A stretch of 19,819 nucleotides of DNA, taken from assembly GCA_001969505.1 (NCBI GenBank), contig LSSK01000640.1, forward strand, positions 1-19,819, read 5' to 3'. Shown here one piece after another: positions 8,849 through 18,380 of this stretch. The notes under the pieces were generated by a model. The model saw only the letters and a list, made by a program, of their open reading frames with translations, searched no databases and was not told the DNA's origin. Source of the DNA: Zancudomyces culisetae (taxonomy: Eukaryota; Kickxellomycota; Harpellomycetes; Harpellales; Legeriomycetaceae). Numbering within the stretch: position 1 is the stretch's first letter; each line of letters opens with the position of its first letter. A program made the position numbers and the translations under genes.

Positions 8849-11506
8849 TCAATTTATATTGCTCAAGTCCAATACATTAAAGGGATTGTCTTGGCATTCT
8901 ATTGGTAAGTTTTCAGAACTTGAAGCAGTTGAAAGCAAAAGGTTGGCGCTCATGTCTGGTTGATGCAACAATCCAGTGGTCCCATTTAAGAATGAGGAGT
9001 CGTTGCTACTACTTGCGCTGTATGTCCCTTGGTAGCTCGATTGATTCAAAACGTCGAATAGCCCAGTCTGATCATTGCCCAGCATTGAGTTTGACAATCC
9101 CTGAATGTCAGATGGGCTCTGTAAACCATTAAACGAAGTTGAACGTGAGTGCTGTTGATTTGTAGTAATATCAGCAGTTGTAAACATATTCTGGCTGCTC
9201 GATGCCTGGCTACTACTCTCTAACATATTATTACTAGCAACGCTCTCTGACTTTATTTTTGAATAGTATGTATTTTCTGTACTATTATGAGGTACTGGGG
9301 CTTGTGTTGTACCCAAGCTGCAATAATCATCTATAATACTTCCTGATTTATCAGCTCTAAAGGAATTTACTGCAATATTTGGTTGTGTTTTCTCGCTTTT
9401 TGAAGTACTTTCTCCAAAAAGAAGTTGAGAGGGAGCAGGTGTGTAGCTACTCAAGCTAAATCCAACGGATAAGTCATTCATCTTATTTTCATTCGAAGAA
9501 AACGTGTTATTCATATCAGTAGAGCTAAGAGACGAAACTGGCTTTTCAACAGTTTTGGGTTTGTGGTAGACATGGCATTTATGTGCATGCCTAAACCATA
9601 AAACGCTGTTTTGCCTTTTAGAGGTAGCAATTACAATCCACTGGTGACATTGGTGGCATAGCCCCTCCACGGTGTCATTCGATGTTTGGCAAATTTGTAG
9701 TGGTTTTACAAATGGCTTTCCTGAAACCGAAGAAATCCCATGGTAGAACTGCTTATGGTACCAGTAGGCGCTATTTTTCAACTGAAGCCATTTTCCAGGG
9801 CTGCAAGTATCACAAAACCCTTCTTTTAGCTGCCCAGTATTCCTTACCCACATAGGTGTGTATAGGTCGTCACTAAATCTTAATTTCTGCCGCCTTGGCT
9901 TTGTGGTATCAGATTCCTTATCACTCTTTCCGTCCTTTGCTATGTCCCCATCTCCCTGTGTCTCAAACCCACTTTCATTATCACTATTACCCGACCTATT
10001 TTCGCCAAAATCTGCTGAGCATCCAAACTCGTTCATTTCCGGTACTGACATTCGTCTTGGTTTCTCTTTGGGACTAACTGTAACACCTGGAATCAAGGGA
10101 ATTGGTCTTGTGATAAGTGATGCTGCATTCGAGTTTGTACCACTTCCATAAAAACTAGATAGCCCCTCACCCCCGTAGGTGTATCTTCTCATTCCATGTT
10201 TATAATTATTCAAATACGCGTTAAAACTACCACTCTCTAAATTCTTGGGTAGCTGCAGCGAATTTTCATCGCCGATATAATTATTTAAGTATGTACTAGC
10301 CACTTGGCTATAGTTGTTGTTAAATTGCAGTGCGGAATTAATCCTACCATCAATGGGATTAACTACCTTTCTAGAAAAATCCGAATCGCCCGAAACTGAA
10401 CTCTGGTGGTTTCTCCTTTGACTATTTAGCAGGAAATTTTCTATATATCCATCTCCACTCATATAGCCTCTAATGCCACCATTTCCTAAAACTTTTTTTT
10501 TAATAAAGATTTTATGTTGATTAGTAAATTTGTAACCAGCAGCTTAGGAATCAAGGCTGTTTAAATCTCGGAAAGTCGAAACGTTAGATATATCATTATT
10601 GTAAAATATACTTACCCTGAGAAGATCCAAAAATATTTGAAACTCCAAAATTTGCACCATTAAACGAGCCATTAGAATCGTCTGTGGGCATACTCTGATT
10701 TTCATATGAATTACTGACAGATTTGGTCATTCCATATGCATTAGCCAGTGGATCACTGATGTAGTTCATGTTTCTTAGCAGATTTAATTGAGCGCCACAG
10801 CTGGTGTTAAACACGGGTAGCTGATTATTGGGTAGAATAAGATTGCTGGCTTCAATACTGTTTTGAGCCTTACCGTTCACTTGATCTTCAAATACTGCAA
10901 AGCTTCCATACCCAATTCCCTTGTTTAGTTCTGGAACAGAGTGAGTGGGTTTTCTTTCTTGTCCAAAGGGATCAGCTATTATTATAGTTATTTAATATAT
11001 TTTTAAGTTAGCATACTCAATTGTAAGGGTAGTAGCAGGTTTATGTAGACAACATAGCAATAGGTATAAAAATGAGTAACGTACCCTTTAGAAGCTTTTT
11101 TTCGGTAAAAGTGGGGTATTCTGTGGGAACACTGACAATACAGTTAAGGATATCCTCAGAGCAGTCAAATGCTCCTTCTCTATTAATCTTTTCTGGCATT
11201 TTTGACTCTAAAGATTGGGTTAGTTAAAAATGTTGTTAGTACGAAAATTACGTATAAACTCAGCAGCTAGTGATATTTACAAGCTACTAATGTCAGAAGT
11301 ATCAAAGTTCAATAGTTTAGGTGTATAGACAACGAGATCTTATTTATTTATTTATTACCTTTGGTAGAATCGAGATTTGTCATTATTTTTTTGTAAGCGC
11401 TCAGTCCTCCTTCCACGAAAGCGATACTGTTAGATTTTCTTTTTATTCCCAGTTCTGGTGCCGGTTTATTAAGCTCTGGCATGTGAAAGGGTGTTGTCTG
11501 ACTCAT
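8849..11506 (-). CDS. Fungal transcription regulator with a Rua1_C (DUF4451) domain
   Basis: Four exons: 11506-11359, 11207-11085, 10975-10616 and 10485-8849, giving 755 residues. All three introns (151, 109, 130 nt) are phase 1; the first has a TACTAAC branch motif. The domain at about 405-520 is diagnostic: KLRFSDDLYTPMWVRNTGQ, CDTC (435-438), LKNSAYWYHKQFYHGIS, EGLCHQC (484-490) and LWFRHAHKCH (506-515). The spaced Cys and His residues suggest metal binding. The family includes Ustilago Rua1, which activates a secondary-metabolite cluster, and fission yeast Meu26. Outside the domain the protein is low in complexity: Ser/Asn-rich and probably disordered, with an acidic patch (SDKESD) before the domain and a Ser/Gln-rich tail that could act in activation. 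The start is the first ATG after an in-frame stop. Target genes cannot be inferred. Confidence 0.86.
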
Positions 11507-12260
11507 CGTGATGGTATATTTGATCTAAATAGGATACATGTATTAAGTGTTATCATAACAGAAACTTTAAAGCACTTCCCTAAAATACAGGAGACAAGTA
11601 AAACAATGAAAATCAAGAGTGGATAGATGGATATTGGAACAAATCGATAGATGTGTAGATGTGTAGACTTATATAACTATATTTTTGTTAGGCTTAATAC
11701 AGTATATTAACACATTTTGAGTAAATGAAATGTTATCAACGACAGGAAATAGTAAAACTGGAATACCAGTCTCCCCATTTACGTTGCATCTTTACAACAA
11801 AAAAAAAATACATATCATAATAGCCTACGCTGGAGCAGTATGCATAACAGCATTGTTGGAAATTTAACGAAAATAATGCGAAAAATTTTCAAAGGTTATC
11901 TATCAGATAACCACCCTTCCATGATCCAAATATCCACAAGTATACAGTATAAATATCTTACCTTGTTGATATGTTCGTGTATATTTATATACGGCTATAA
12001 AAGCTATAGTGCGTTTTATAGATTTCTTTTTTCGTACTAGTCGTTATAATACCAAAACCTTGAAAATGGTTGGAATACCGGTTCCAGTTAGCTATTTATA
12101 TGTTGATACTTTCTCGGTTTATCCTTTCTACTCTGTTGAAAACTACACGCCAGTTAGTCCTAATGTATTCGCACAAATATAAGTAAATACGTGTTGCAAT
12201 TTATAATTTAGTAAAACAAGAGTTAGACCACATCCGGGCACGAGTTAATAAATTTTAATT
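11507..12260. other. Intergenic stretch upstream of the Rua1_C gene
   Basis: AT-rich, and likely contains the promoter of the Rua1_C gene. A short direct repeat (gatgtgta twice, about 11650-11665) is present. An open plus frame at 11840-12040 shows no domain and unremarkable codon use; I do not call it. Confidence 0.5.
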
Positions 12261-12437
12261 TTAAGAAAAGTATAGATCAACATCCTCAGAAACAAAAACA
12301 GCTACTCTTTTCTTCTTTTCCTCATCATTTTAACTAGATTTAAGTCGCAACTTATTTCCCTTCCCGGAGTTAGAAAGGGAGGCTCGTTGTTCAGTAATTG
12401 TATATTGTTGGCTGTTTTCAGCGCGTGTTTTATACAT
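12261..12437 (-). CDS. Candidate small ORF with one internal in-frame stop
   Basis: From an ATG at 12437 the minus strand reads 35 codons of varied, polar composition (MYKTRAENSQQYTITEQRAS...) to a TAA at 12332-12330. The same frame then continues for 22 more codons (NDEEKKKRVAVFVSEDVDLY...) to a second TAA at 12263-12261. Both halves look more coding-like than the surrounding DNA. Upstream is a strong polypyrimidine tract followed by GTATGT...AAAACAG, so the ATG may lie inside a 36-nt intron and the segment may be the last exon of something larger. I do not recognise the product. It could be a decayed gene, an unplaced splice form or chance. Confidence 0.25.
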
Positions 12438-12469
12438 GTAAACATACTCCGAACGAAAAAGAGGAAAAG

Positions 12470-12637
12470 ATGGGAGAAGATGGAGGAAAAAGGAAGAAGG
12501 GGATCAAATACCACTGGCGCAACAAAAGACAGAGATCAGGTGCACATGGTAATAAACGAGATTATGTTTTGCGCCCAAATGTCACCGCCTTCTACTTGAT
12601 TTGTACAATTGCCGCTTTATTTGCGTCTTTTATGTAA
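12470..12637 (+). CDS. Candidate 55-residue basic protein with a hydrophobic tail
   Basis: An ATG at 12470 opens 55 codons: a Lys/Arg-rich first half (GGKRKKGIKYHWRNKRQR) and a hydrophobic C-terminal segment (AFYLICTIAALFASF). This is the shape of a small tail-anchored membrane protein. It starts 32 bases from the divergent minus-strand candidate at 12437. The frame is also open upstream to 12398 without an ATG. No family is recognised and the first part is purine-rich simple sequence, so chance is quite possible. Confidence 0.25.
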   Translation: MGEDGGKRKKGIKYHWRNKRQRSGAHGNKRDYVLRPNVTAFYLICTIAALFASFM

Positions 12638-12640
12638 CAG

Positions 12641-13470
12641 AAGATGTATGTAGTGCACAATAGTACAAATATTACAATATCATTACAAATACCGCCTGTA
12701 CAATTCTCCCACCTGTTCTGCACATCGCAATACTATCTGCCTCTTCATCCTCCCCAAACTCATAAATCGCTACCGCAATTCCAGTAATAATAAAATACTC
12801 CATCCTCCATCCTCCATCCCTTCATACCTCCCTCTGTCTAAACACTTTTGGTGTCATCTATTTTTTTTTTGTTTATCGGAATTACGTAATTTGGTGCTGA
12901 TGCATCTTTTGCCACCAGTGCAAACAAACTGGAAAAAAAAAGCACTAGGATCCGCCGAACATGAAGAGGGTAAAATAACAACCCACTTCATTGAATAGGA
13001 AGATAAAACTCAACCAACAACCAACATTTATCATGTGCGCTGGAGATCATAAAATCTGCTTGGCGTTACCAGTTCAGTGTATTTCAACCACCATAAAAGT
13101 AATATTGCTTTCAAGTGCTTCCTTTGGACCGCACTTAAGCAGCAGGCTGAAATACCATTAGCTAGTATGATGTCAATAAGCAACTAAAAGTGTAATTTAA
13201 AGGCCAAACTCATGTGACTTACCCTTTACTTTTTCTTTTTTGATCCAATTATTCAATAGTAATCACAAGACTAGGGTTTTGAGGTTGCGACTAAACAACA
13301 TCAATAGTAGCTTTAAATTTATCCTAGTGTATTGCTAGTGGTACAGCCCGATGTTACTGCAGGTATTTTGCCTTTTTTTCGGCGTCGTTTCTAAACTATA
13401 TTATGTCAACTAAGAGAGCTTGTAGAAATTTAGATCTGGCTAATCCAAGAAATTGGCGCAACACAGCTAT
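12641..13470. other. Intergenic stretch without a supported gene
   Basis: Contains three copies of CTCCATC in tandem (about 12799-12820), a palindromic bZIP-type site at 12881-12890, T runs and otherwise AT-rich DNA. No frame of convincing length or composition was found. Confidence 0.5.
12881..12890. promoter_or_regulatory. Palindromic ATTACGTAAT, candidate bZIP (Yap/PAR-type) site
   Basis: A perfect 10-bp palindrome with the TTACGTAA core recognised by several bZIP dimers, including Yap-type factors in fungi. No gene start is close, so the site may be inactive or coincidental. An identical copy lies at 18110-18119. Confidence 0.35.
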
Positions 13471-13752
13471 TTAAATGTCTCTTCCTCTGACTTGAACATT
13501 TGTTAAACATATTCTACAAATGAAAGCGGCAAATACGTCTCTTGAAGCCATATACAGCGCAAATTGTTTTTCCTCCAATAAAGCAGCTATAAGAACTGCA
13601 TGAATATTAGAAATTATGTCACACCTGCACATCATTAAGCAAAAAAAATACAATTGTAGGATCCTTAATTTCACCAAAAATAAAAACCGCTTTAGGCTCT
13701 GGGTTAGTGTTGTAATGATGATAGCTACAATATTCTGTGCCTGTAAATAGCA
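13471..13752 (-). CDS. Unidentified open frame, possibly a terminal exon
   Basis: After a TTTACAG acceptor-like site (about 13741-13747) the minus strand stays open for roughly 90 codons to a stop at 13471. The second half has good codon variety (HAVLIAALLEEKQFALYMAS, AAFICRICLTNVQVRGRD). No ATG starts the frame near its 5' end. A different frame over 13640-13740 also looks coding (PKAVFIFGEIKDPTIVFFLL), so a frameshift or a small intron may separate two parts of one gene or pseudogene. I do not recognise either part. Confidence 0.25.
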   Translation of the reverse strand, partial: CYLQAQNIVAIIITTLTQSLKRFLFLVKLRILQLYFFCLMMCRCDIISNIHAVLIAALLEEKQFALYMASRDVFAAFICRICLTNVQVRGRDI

Positions 13753-14040
13753 AGTTCATACACATTTCTGTGCTGTATGAATATCAAAAAAAAGCTATAT
13801 ATTCCAACGATCCCGTTTCATTGGGAAGGAAAGGACACTTAGCTGTTAATAAAAAAAAAAGAGATCTTTTTTCATCTAATTATCTGCTGCCGCCCCTCGT
13901 GCATCCAAAAAATAACTTTGGTTAAGTCCACAAAACGAATACCACTGTGTCATTTATTTCATCTTGAATTCTATTGACACATTTTTCACTTGTCCAGCAC
14001 TTTTAATTTTTTATTTTAAGTTCCTTTACTTCTAGAATCT

Positions 14041-14084
14041 GGAGGGGGGGGAGGGAGAGGGAGAGGGAGAGGGAGAGGGAGGGT
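14041..14084. repeat. Polypurine (GGGAGA)n tract
   Basis: An uninterrupted 44-base run of G and A built from GGGAGA units with a G8 block at its left end. It can in principle form a G-quadruplex or a triplex; on the minus strand it is a long polypyrimidine tract that ends in a CCAG acceptor-like site. Confidence 0.95.
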
Positions 14085-14137
14085 AGTGTAAATTTTGATC
14101 ATCACATACATGCAGCTTTAGCCATTAAAAAAATGCA

Positions 14138-14419
14138 GTGGGTTGTAATATAAAATGGTGGCCACGAAACACCAAAAGCCGTGGGTTTCTTATTACCAGC
14201 TTCTGCAATCCGTTTTTCGAGGAGAAAATTCAACCAACCTCAAGCGAAAACACCAATTCTACTGGTTACACGTGGAAAATGGGCCGCGTTCTAGATAAAC
14301 TATTCACATTTCGCTACAAGCCTTGTGACTCTGCTTTTTCAAACTACCCAAAAAAAACCTCCAGGCCCCAGACAACTATTTTTTTTTTAGACAGAATTAC
14401 TTGCAATGTATCTGGTTAA
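14138..14419 (+). CDS. Unassigned open frame, about 93 codons, no ATG at its 5' end
   Basis: Open from an upstream stop near 14128 to TAA at 14419. Codon use is varied and not low-complexity (FFEEKIQPTSSENTNSTGY, MGRVLDKLFTFRYKPCDSAF). The first codon is GTG, so it would need an upstream exon; an AATGCAG acceptor-like site at 14132-14138 fits. The first half is open in all three plus frames and partly on the minus strand, which weakens the case. No family is recognised. Confidence 0.2.
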   Translation: MGCNIKWWPRNTKSRGFLITSFCNPFFEEKIQPTSSENTNSTGYTWKMGRVLDKLFTFRYKPCDSAFSNYPKKTSRPQTTIFFLDRITCNVSG

Positions 14420-15395
14420 AAAAATAAAAAGAGTTGTAGAATTCATCTGCATCTAGAACAAACAATCTCATAATTTTCTATTTTAACCACAAAGAAACGA
14501 ACAGCCATTGGGTTGCAGAATTGTGCTGATAGGCTGTTAAAGCTGCAAATGAATAATGAGAAGCAATAAATTAACCAACAGGAAATACAGACGAATGAGT
14601 AGTACATAGTTGAAGTACACGCATAAACATTTGCTACATCGGGACCATCACAAATGAAGAAAATTACTACAAGACATACAAGTATCGAGCGTAATAGGTC
14701 GATAGGATTCAGCTTTCTAGCACTATTTAACTACCAATGGAAACGTAGATAGATAAATTGAGAAAGAGCAATGATCATACTCTCAGTTCGATTTTTGTGA
14801 TCGAATGGGGACAAAGTACTCTAGGCACTAGAACAGATGTGCAGGGAATGGTGGGGGGGGAGATGTGGTGTAAACTCTGTTCTGTAGACGTTAGGGATTT
14901 TTATATTTGCTGCTATTTGCTACTACAATGTTTGTTACAATTGATACTATTCTTGATATAATTGCTTGCCATTGCTAGTTGCACTTGACCAGCACTTTAC
15001 ACGTACAACAAAAGAGATTGTACTAGAGGATATCACAATTAGAACCTATTGCAAATATCCAATCACAAAGTGTTAGTACTATATAGTCTTTAAAAACGAA
15101 TCATAAAGTGTGTTTTAGATAGTGGGTACTATTCAATGAGCCGCTAGAAGGTCTTATATTTCATAAAATAGCTGGAACACGAAAGAAGGAAAAGGTGGAA
15201 GGATAGGAAAGTGGGAAAGTGCGAGAGAGCTAGCCTTTTTTTTCTTTTCTAGTATCGTGCTAACTTTGGTCTCCGCTAAATGGGCATTAGTTGCTAATGT
15301 CAAGTACTGGTGGTTGGGCACAAAATAATGTTTTATTGAAGGCAATGGATTTACCAGCGACGTAGATCAAACTAAAAACAGAGTTATGACTGTAC

Positions 15396-15425
15396 TACCC
15401 CTCCCTACCCCCCCCCTCCCTACCC
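15396..15425. repeat. C-rich duplicated block
   Basis: Two copies of CCCTCCCTACCC separated by extra C residues. The minus strand therefore carries at least four GGG runs with 1-2 base loops, a canonical G-quadruplex pattern; the plus strand has the matching i-motif pattern. Confidence 0.9.
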
Positions 15426-15635
15426 ATGGATGATGCACATATTCGCATTTTAACATACAAAGCCTGCCAGACATTAGTCTAAATACGATCTGCACTAAAC
15501 ACAAAAATTGTACTTTGCGTAAGTTTAGCTCATATGTGCTATCATTTTTATGAATTGGAAGTTTGCTAGAACAGTGAAAGCCACATGATAATAAGCGATT
15601 TTCAACCACCCAGTTATTCTGCAAAGGTATATCAC

Positions 15636-15854
15636 TCACAATAAAGAGGATTTAGGACTCGCCCAATCTAAACTACAAATGCGCAAAACGTTACTCTTTG
15701 AAAGGTTGAATTCGTTAAGAACTGCGTCAAAAGCAGCTAAAATTGACTCGCGTTTGGTGTTGGTTATGAAGCACGAGTAATGTGTTATTCTATAGTTGTA
15801 AAGTATGAAACAAGTCAGTGATAATTGAAAAAAAAAATACAAAGATAAAGGCAA
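15636..15854 (-). pseudogene. Possible decayed coding remnant
   Basis: A minus frame contains a coding-like segment (RESILAAFDAVLNEFNLSKS, then NVLRICSLDWASPKSSLL) before a stop at 15636. A second frame continues at once over 15639-15367 with another polar stretch. The first part faintly resembles the region before the DNAS motif of hAT transposases, but the similarity is too weak to name. No terminal inverted repeats were found. Confidence 0.15.
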
Positions 15855-15894
15855 AACTGAAATGAAAAGCCAATCATTTTATGAAAATGAATTT

Positions 15895-17143
15895 TCAGTT
15901 AGTGCAAGGCCTCCACACTACAGGAACCATGTCGATATCGTTTCCACCAGAAACAAGTTTAAATGCATCAGTACTCAGTCCAATGTCTCCACCTGAACAA
16001 GAATCACAATATCCCAAGACTTTAGCCATAATTACAGCTTTGTATCCTTTAATGTAGACACATTTATTGCACACGTAGCTTCCCGTGTTAGATCCATCTG
16101 GCATCCCATAAAGTTCACGGCTCTAGAGATAAAAAAAATATATTAGTAAAATAAAAAAGGTCTCTTTAGTTTACGACCTTTTGAATCAAAAAAAAAAGAC
16201 AGTACACAGCCGTTAACACATATCACTACGTGTTTTTGATGAAAAATAATCAAAACACAAACATGAGTTTGGAGGGGTTGACTTACCAATGTAGCATAGT
16301 ATTTAGTGTTCCCACCACGAACAGTACAAGAAAGCGTGCTATTGCTTAATTCCCATTTATATGCGAGTCCGTTTTCACTCACTCTTAGTCCAGGGTATCC
16401 AAAGCGTGAGCAGCGAGTGTCATTACATAGTTCGCTCTGTAATCCAGCAGCAAGAAAAAGAATCAGCGAAAGTACAGAGAATAACACGGTCAATAACATT
16501 CCCAGTGAGAACCTTCCACAAAAAAGCAGAGAAAAGGCAAGGACCTTCAAAATTATTCCAAACACGCCGCTATTTTCAGGATCAGTATCGTTGGCTATTT
16601 GGTTGAGCGCGCCTTGTAGATCCTGGTTTAAGTCCGGCGGATCACGGGTGTTTATAGGAACCTGAGGCTCAAAAGCTAGACATCAACATTAAAATAGGCG
16701 TTAAAAGCATGTACATAATTATCAAAGAGTAAAATAGAAGAGTAAAAACAATAAATTCGACAGTTTGAGTCAATATCCTCGCACTCCGCTGAGAATGGCT
16801 TAGCCAAGCTTGAAATTGCTTTAGCTGTTGTGCCCCTTCTCTCCTTCGATGTGGGAACTTATTTTAATACTTTTTAAGCCAAACTAGTTTCTTTTTTTTT
16901 TTTTGTATTTTTCATTTTCTTAGTGCTTTCCGTGCTTATGGTATGTAGCATGCAATTAAAATTCTGGGATTGAATTGGTTTCTGTTTTCCTTTCCTTCTT
17001 GTTTCTTATACCAAAGCCTTGATCATTTGTTTTGTTTTTTTTTGTTTTTTTTTGAAAAAAATAAAAAGTAAAGAAGAAATACACACACCTTTTTCGATCG
17101 GTGAATACTCATCGTAACCTTGGTTCGCACTATTTCGCCACAT
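15895..17143 (-). CDS. Membrane-anchored expansin/barwin-like double-psi beta-barrel protein
   Basis: Three exons: 17143-17089, 16675-16287 and 16122-15895, giving 223 residues; introns of 413 nt (phase 1) and 164 nt (phase 0). Residues 1-55 are polar (MWRNSANQGYDEYSPIEK...), residues 56-97 are strongly hydrophobic (LLTVLFSVLSLILFLAAG at about 79-96), and the rest is extracellular in a type II arrangement. The C-terminal part (about 105-222) fits the RlpA-like/barwin-like double-psi barrel: KYYATLSRELYG, CNKC (166-169), YKAVIMAKVLGYC and CDSCSGGDIGLSTDAF (187-202), ending in MVPVVWRPC. Such domains in fungi bind or loosen wall polysaccharides and usually follow a signal peptide, so the membrane anchor is unusual. 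GGDIGLS keeps the Asp of the family's GDxDLS motif. The first exon is inferred from phase and splice signals. Confidence 0.86.
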
Positions 17144-18038
17144 TCTTGCGAAAATATATCCTTGTAGTTGTGTTAGTAGTTATATAGCTGTAAATATAAA
17201 CATGAATTTCGTTAATATGCAGCATATATTACTATTTATTGTGTCAAAACAGAGCAGTTGGGCGTACATTGGGATGGTAATAGGTTGTGATTTTTTTTTT
17301 CACCATATATTTACCACCAATGCTAATACAGATACTGACATCAACACCAACACCAACACCAAAGTTTTATTTTGTTTTTATTCTATTTTGTTCATATTTT
17401 ATACGCGTTTGATCAAAATTAAAGACGGAAAAATAAAAAAAAGTGAAAACTAATTGCGTTGATTTGACATCCTGGTAGGAGTATTCTATTGGTGATTTAA
17501 TTGCTGGGTTATTGGACAAGCAAACTAGAGGGGAGGGAGGAGAAAATGGCTGTATATTTTTAATAACAAGGGAAAGGTGGAAACAGGCTAATTTCAACCA
17601 ACTCAATATACTAGACTGTCCAGGATAGGGTAGGAAAAAGGAATTAGTTTTGTTGCTGGCAGGCACAATTATGTTAATGCTGCGGGTAAACGATATATTT
17701 TGCTTATGTGTTGTTTAGTTTTACCCTACCAAGTGCATTGCTCGGCAAAGGGACGTAAACAGCAAAACTTTAAGAAAGACATCAAAAAAAATAAAATAAA
17801 GGTGAAGGGTTACTAGTAAAGGCAAGGTCATATGTGATCACTGAAAAGTGCCAGTGTTTTGAGGAGGGAGAAGAGAGAAGGAAGTTATTAGGATATTCTT
17901 CTTTTTTAGTTCTTGTAGGTTTTTTTTTTATTGTAAATGTTTTGTCACCCTTTATTCGGAGCTTAAAGTTGGAATTAAAAAATGCATATAAATAAACATA
18001 ATAACTGAAATCAAGGCTGGGCAAAGGAGAAAAGTGAT

Positions 18039-18065
18039 GGGTTGGGTTGAGTTGAGTTGGGTTGG
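18039..18065 (+). repeat. GGGTTG/AGTTG short tandem repeat
   Basis: Alternating GGGTT and GAGTT units over 27 bases. It looks like decayed telomere-like or simple-sequence DNA, about 325 bases upstream of the WASP start. Confidence 0.8.
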
Positions 18066-18109
18066 CAATGGAAAGAGTTGTGTATTTTGAGAAAGCCAGC
18101 AAGTGGCAA

Positions 18110-18119
18110 ATTACGTAAT
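18110..18119. promoter_or_regulatory. Second ATTACGTAAT palindrome, candidate bZIP site
   Basis: Identical to the palindrome at 12881-12890 and located 272-281 bases upstream of the WASP ATG, in the region shared with the divergent beta-barrel gene. Binding is inferred only from the core sequence. Confidence 0.4.
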
Positions 18120-18380
18120 GTATAAACACTTGCAAAAAATCAATTAGAAACCTTCTTCTCCCCCCCCCTTTCCTTACCCTTAATTAAAAAAAGCAGGGAA
18201 TGAAAATGATTGAGAGATGCGATACAAAATTTCATAGGATAAATTTGAATGTACTTTTCCTTTGTGAAATTATGAGCTGCATTTGAATTAATGGGGCTAT
18301 AAATAAAAAATATTAGCGTTTCTAGCAAGAAATCTAAAATAATAGCAATAGTAACAGTAGACGAGAAAACGTTAGGAATA

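Larger units (their letters stand above)
13753..15894. other. Gene-poor stretch rich in G/C simple repeats
   Basis: Holds a polypurine tract (14041-14084), a run of 8 G at 14853-14860, a C-rich duplicated block (15396-15425) and several partly coding-looking open frames described separately (14138-14419 plus; 15636-15854 minus). The rest (14420-15100) has no frame of note. A pyrimidine-rich strip lies at 15235-15250. No complete gene can be supported. Confidence 0.5.

Noticed and set aside
9858-10151. Plus-strand frames of 60-97 codons inside the Rua1_C gene
   Set aside because: Antisense shadows of a frame with a recognised domain.
10462-10462. ATG at 10462 as the start of the Rua1_C protein
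   Set aside because: The frame continues upstream to a TTTTAG acceptor and joins three more coding exons in phase.
11383-11383. ATG at 11383 as the start of the Rua1_C protein
   Set aside because: The same frame is open upstream to an ATG at 11506 with coding-like residues between.
14780-14810. TTCGATTTTTGTGATCGAA as a possible tRNA arm or hairpin gene
   Set aside because: A short imperfect inverted repeat without the A and B boxes or a cloverleaf around it.
16676-17088. The 413-nt intron of the beta-barrel gene as a host for a snoRNA
   Set aside because: No paired C/D boxes or H/ACA pattern could be seen by eye.
17782-18135. 117-codon minus-strand frame
   Set aside because: Runs through the GGGTTG repeat and A/T simple sequence; amino-acid make-up is that of translated noncoding DNA.
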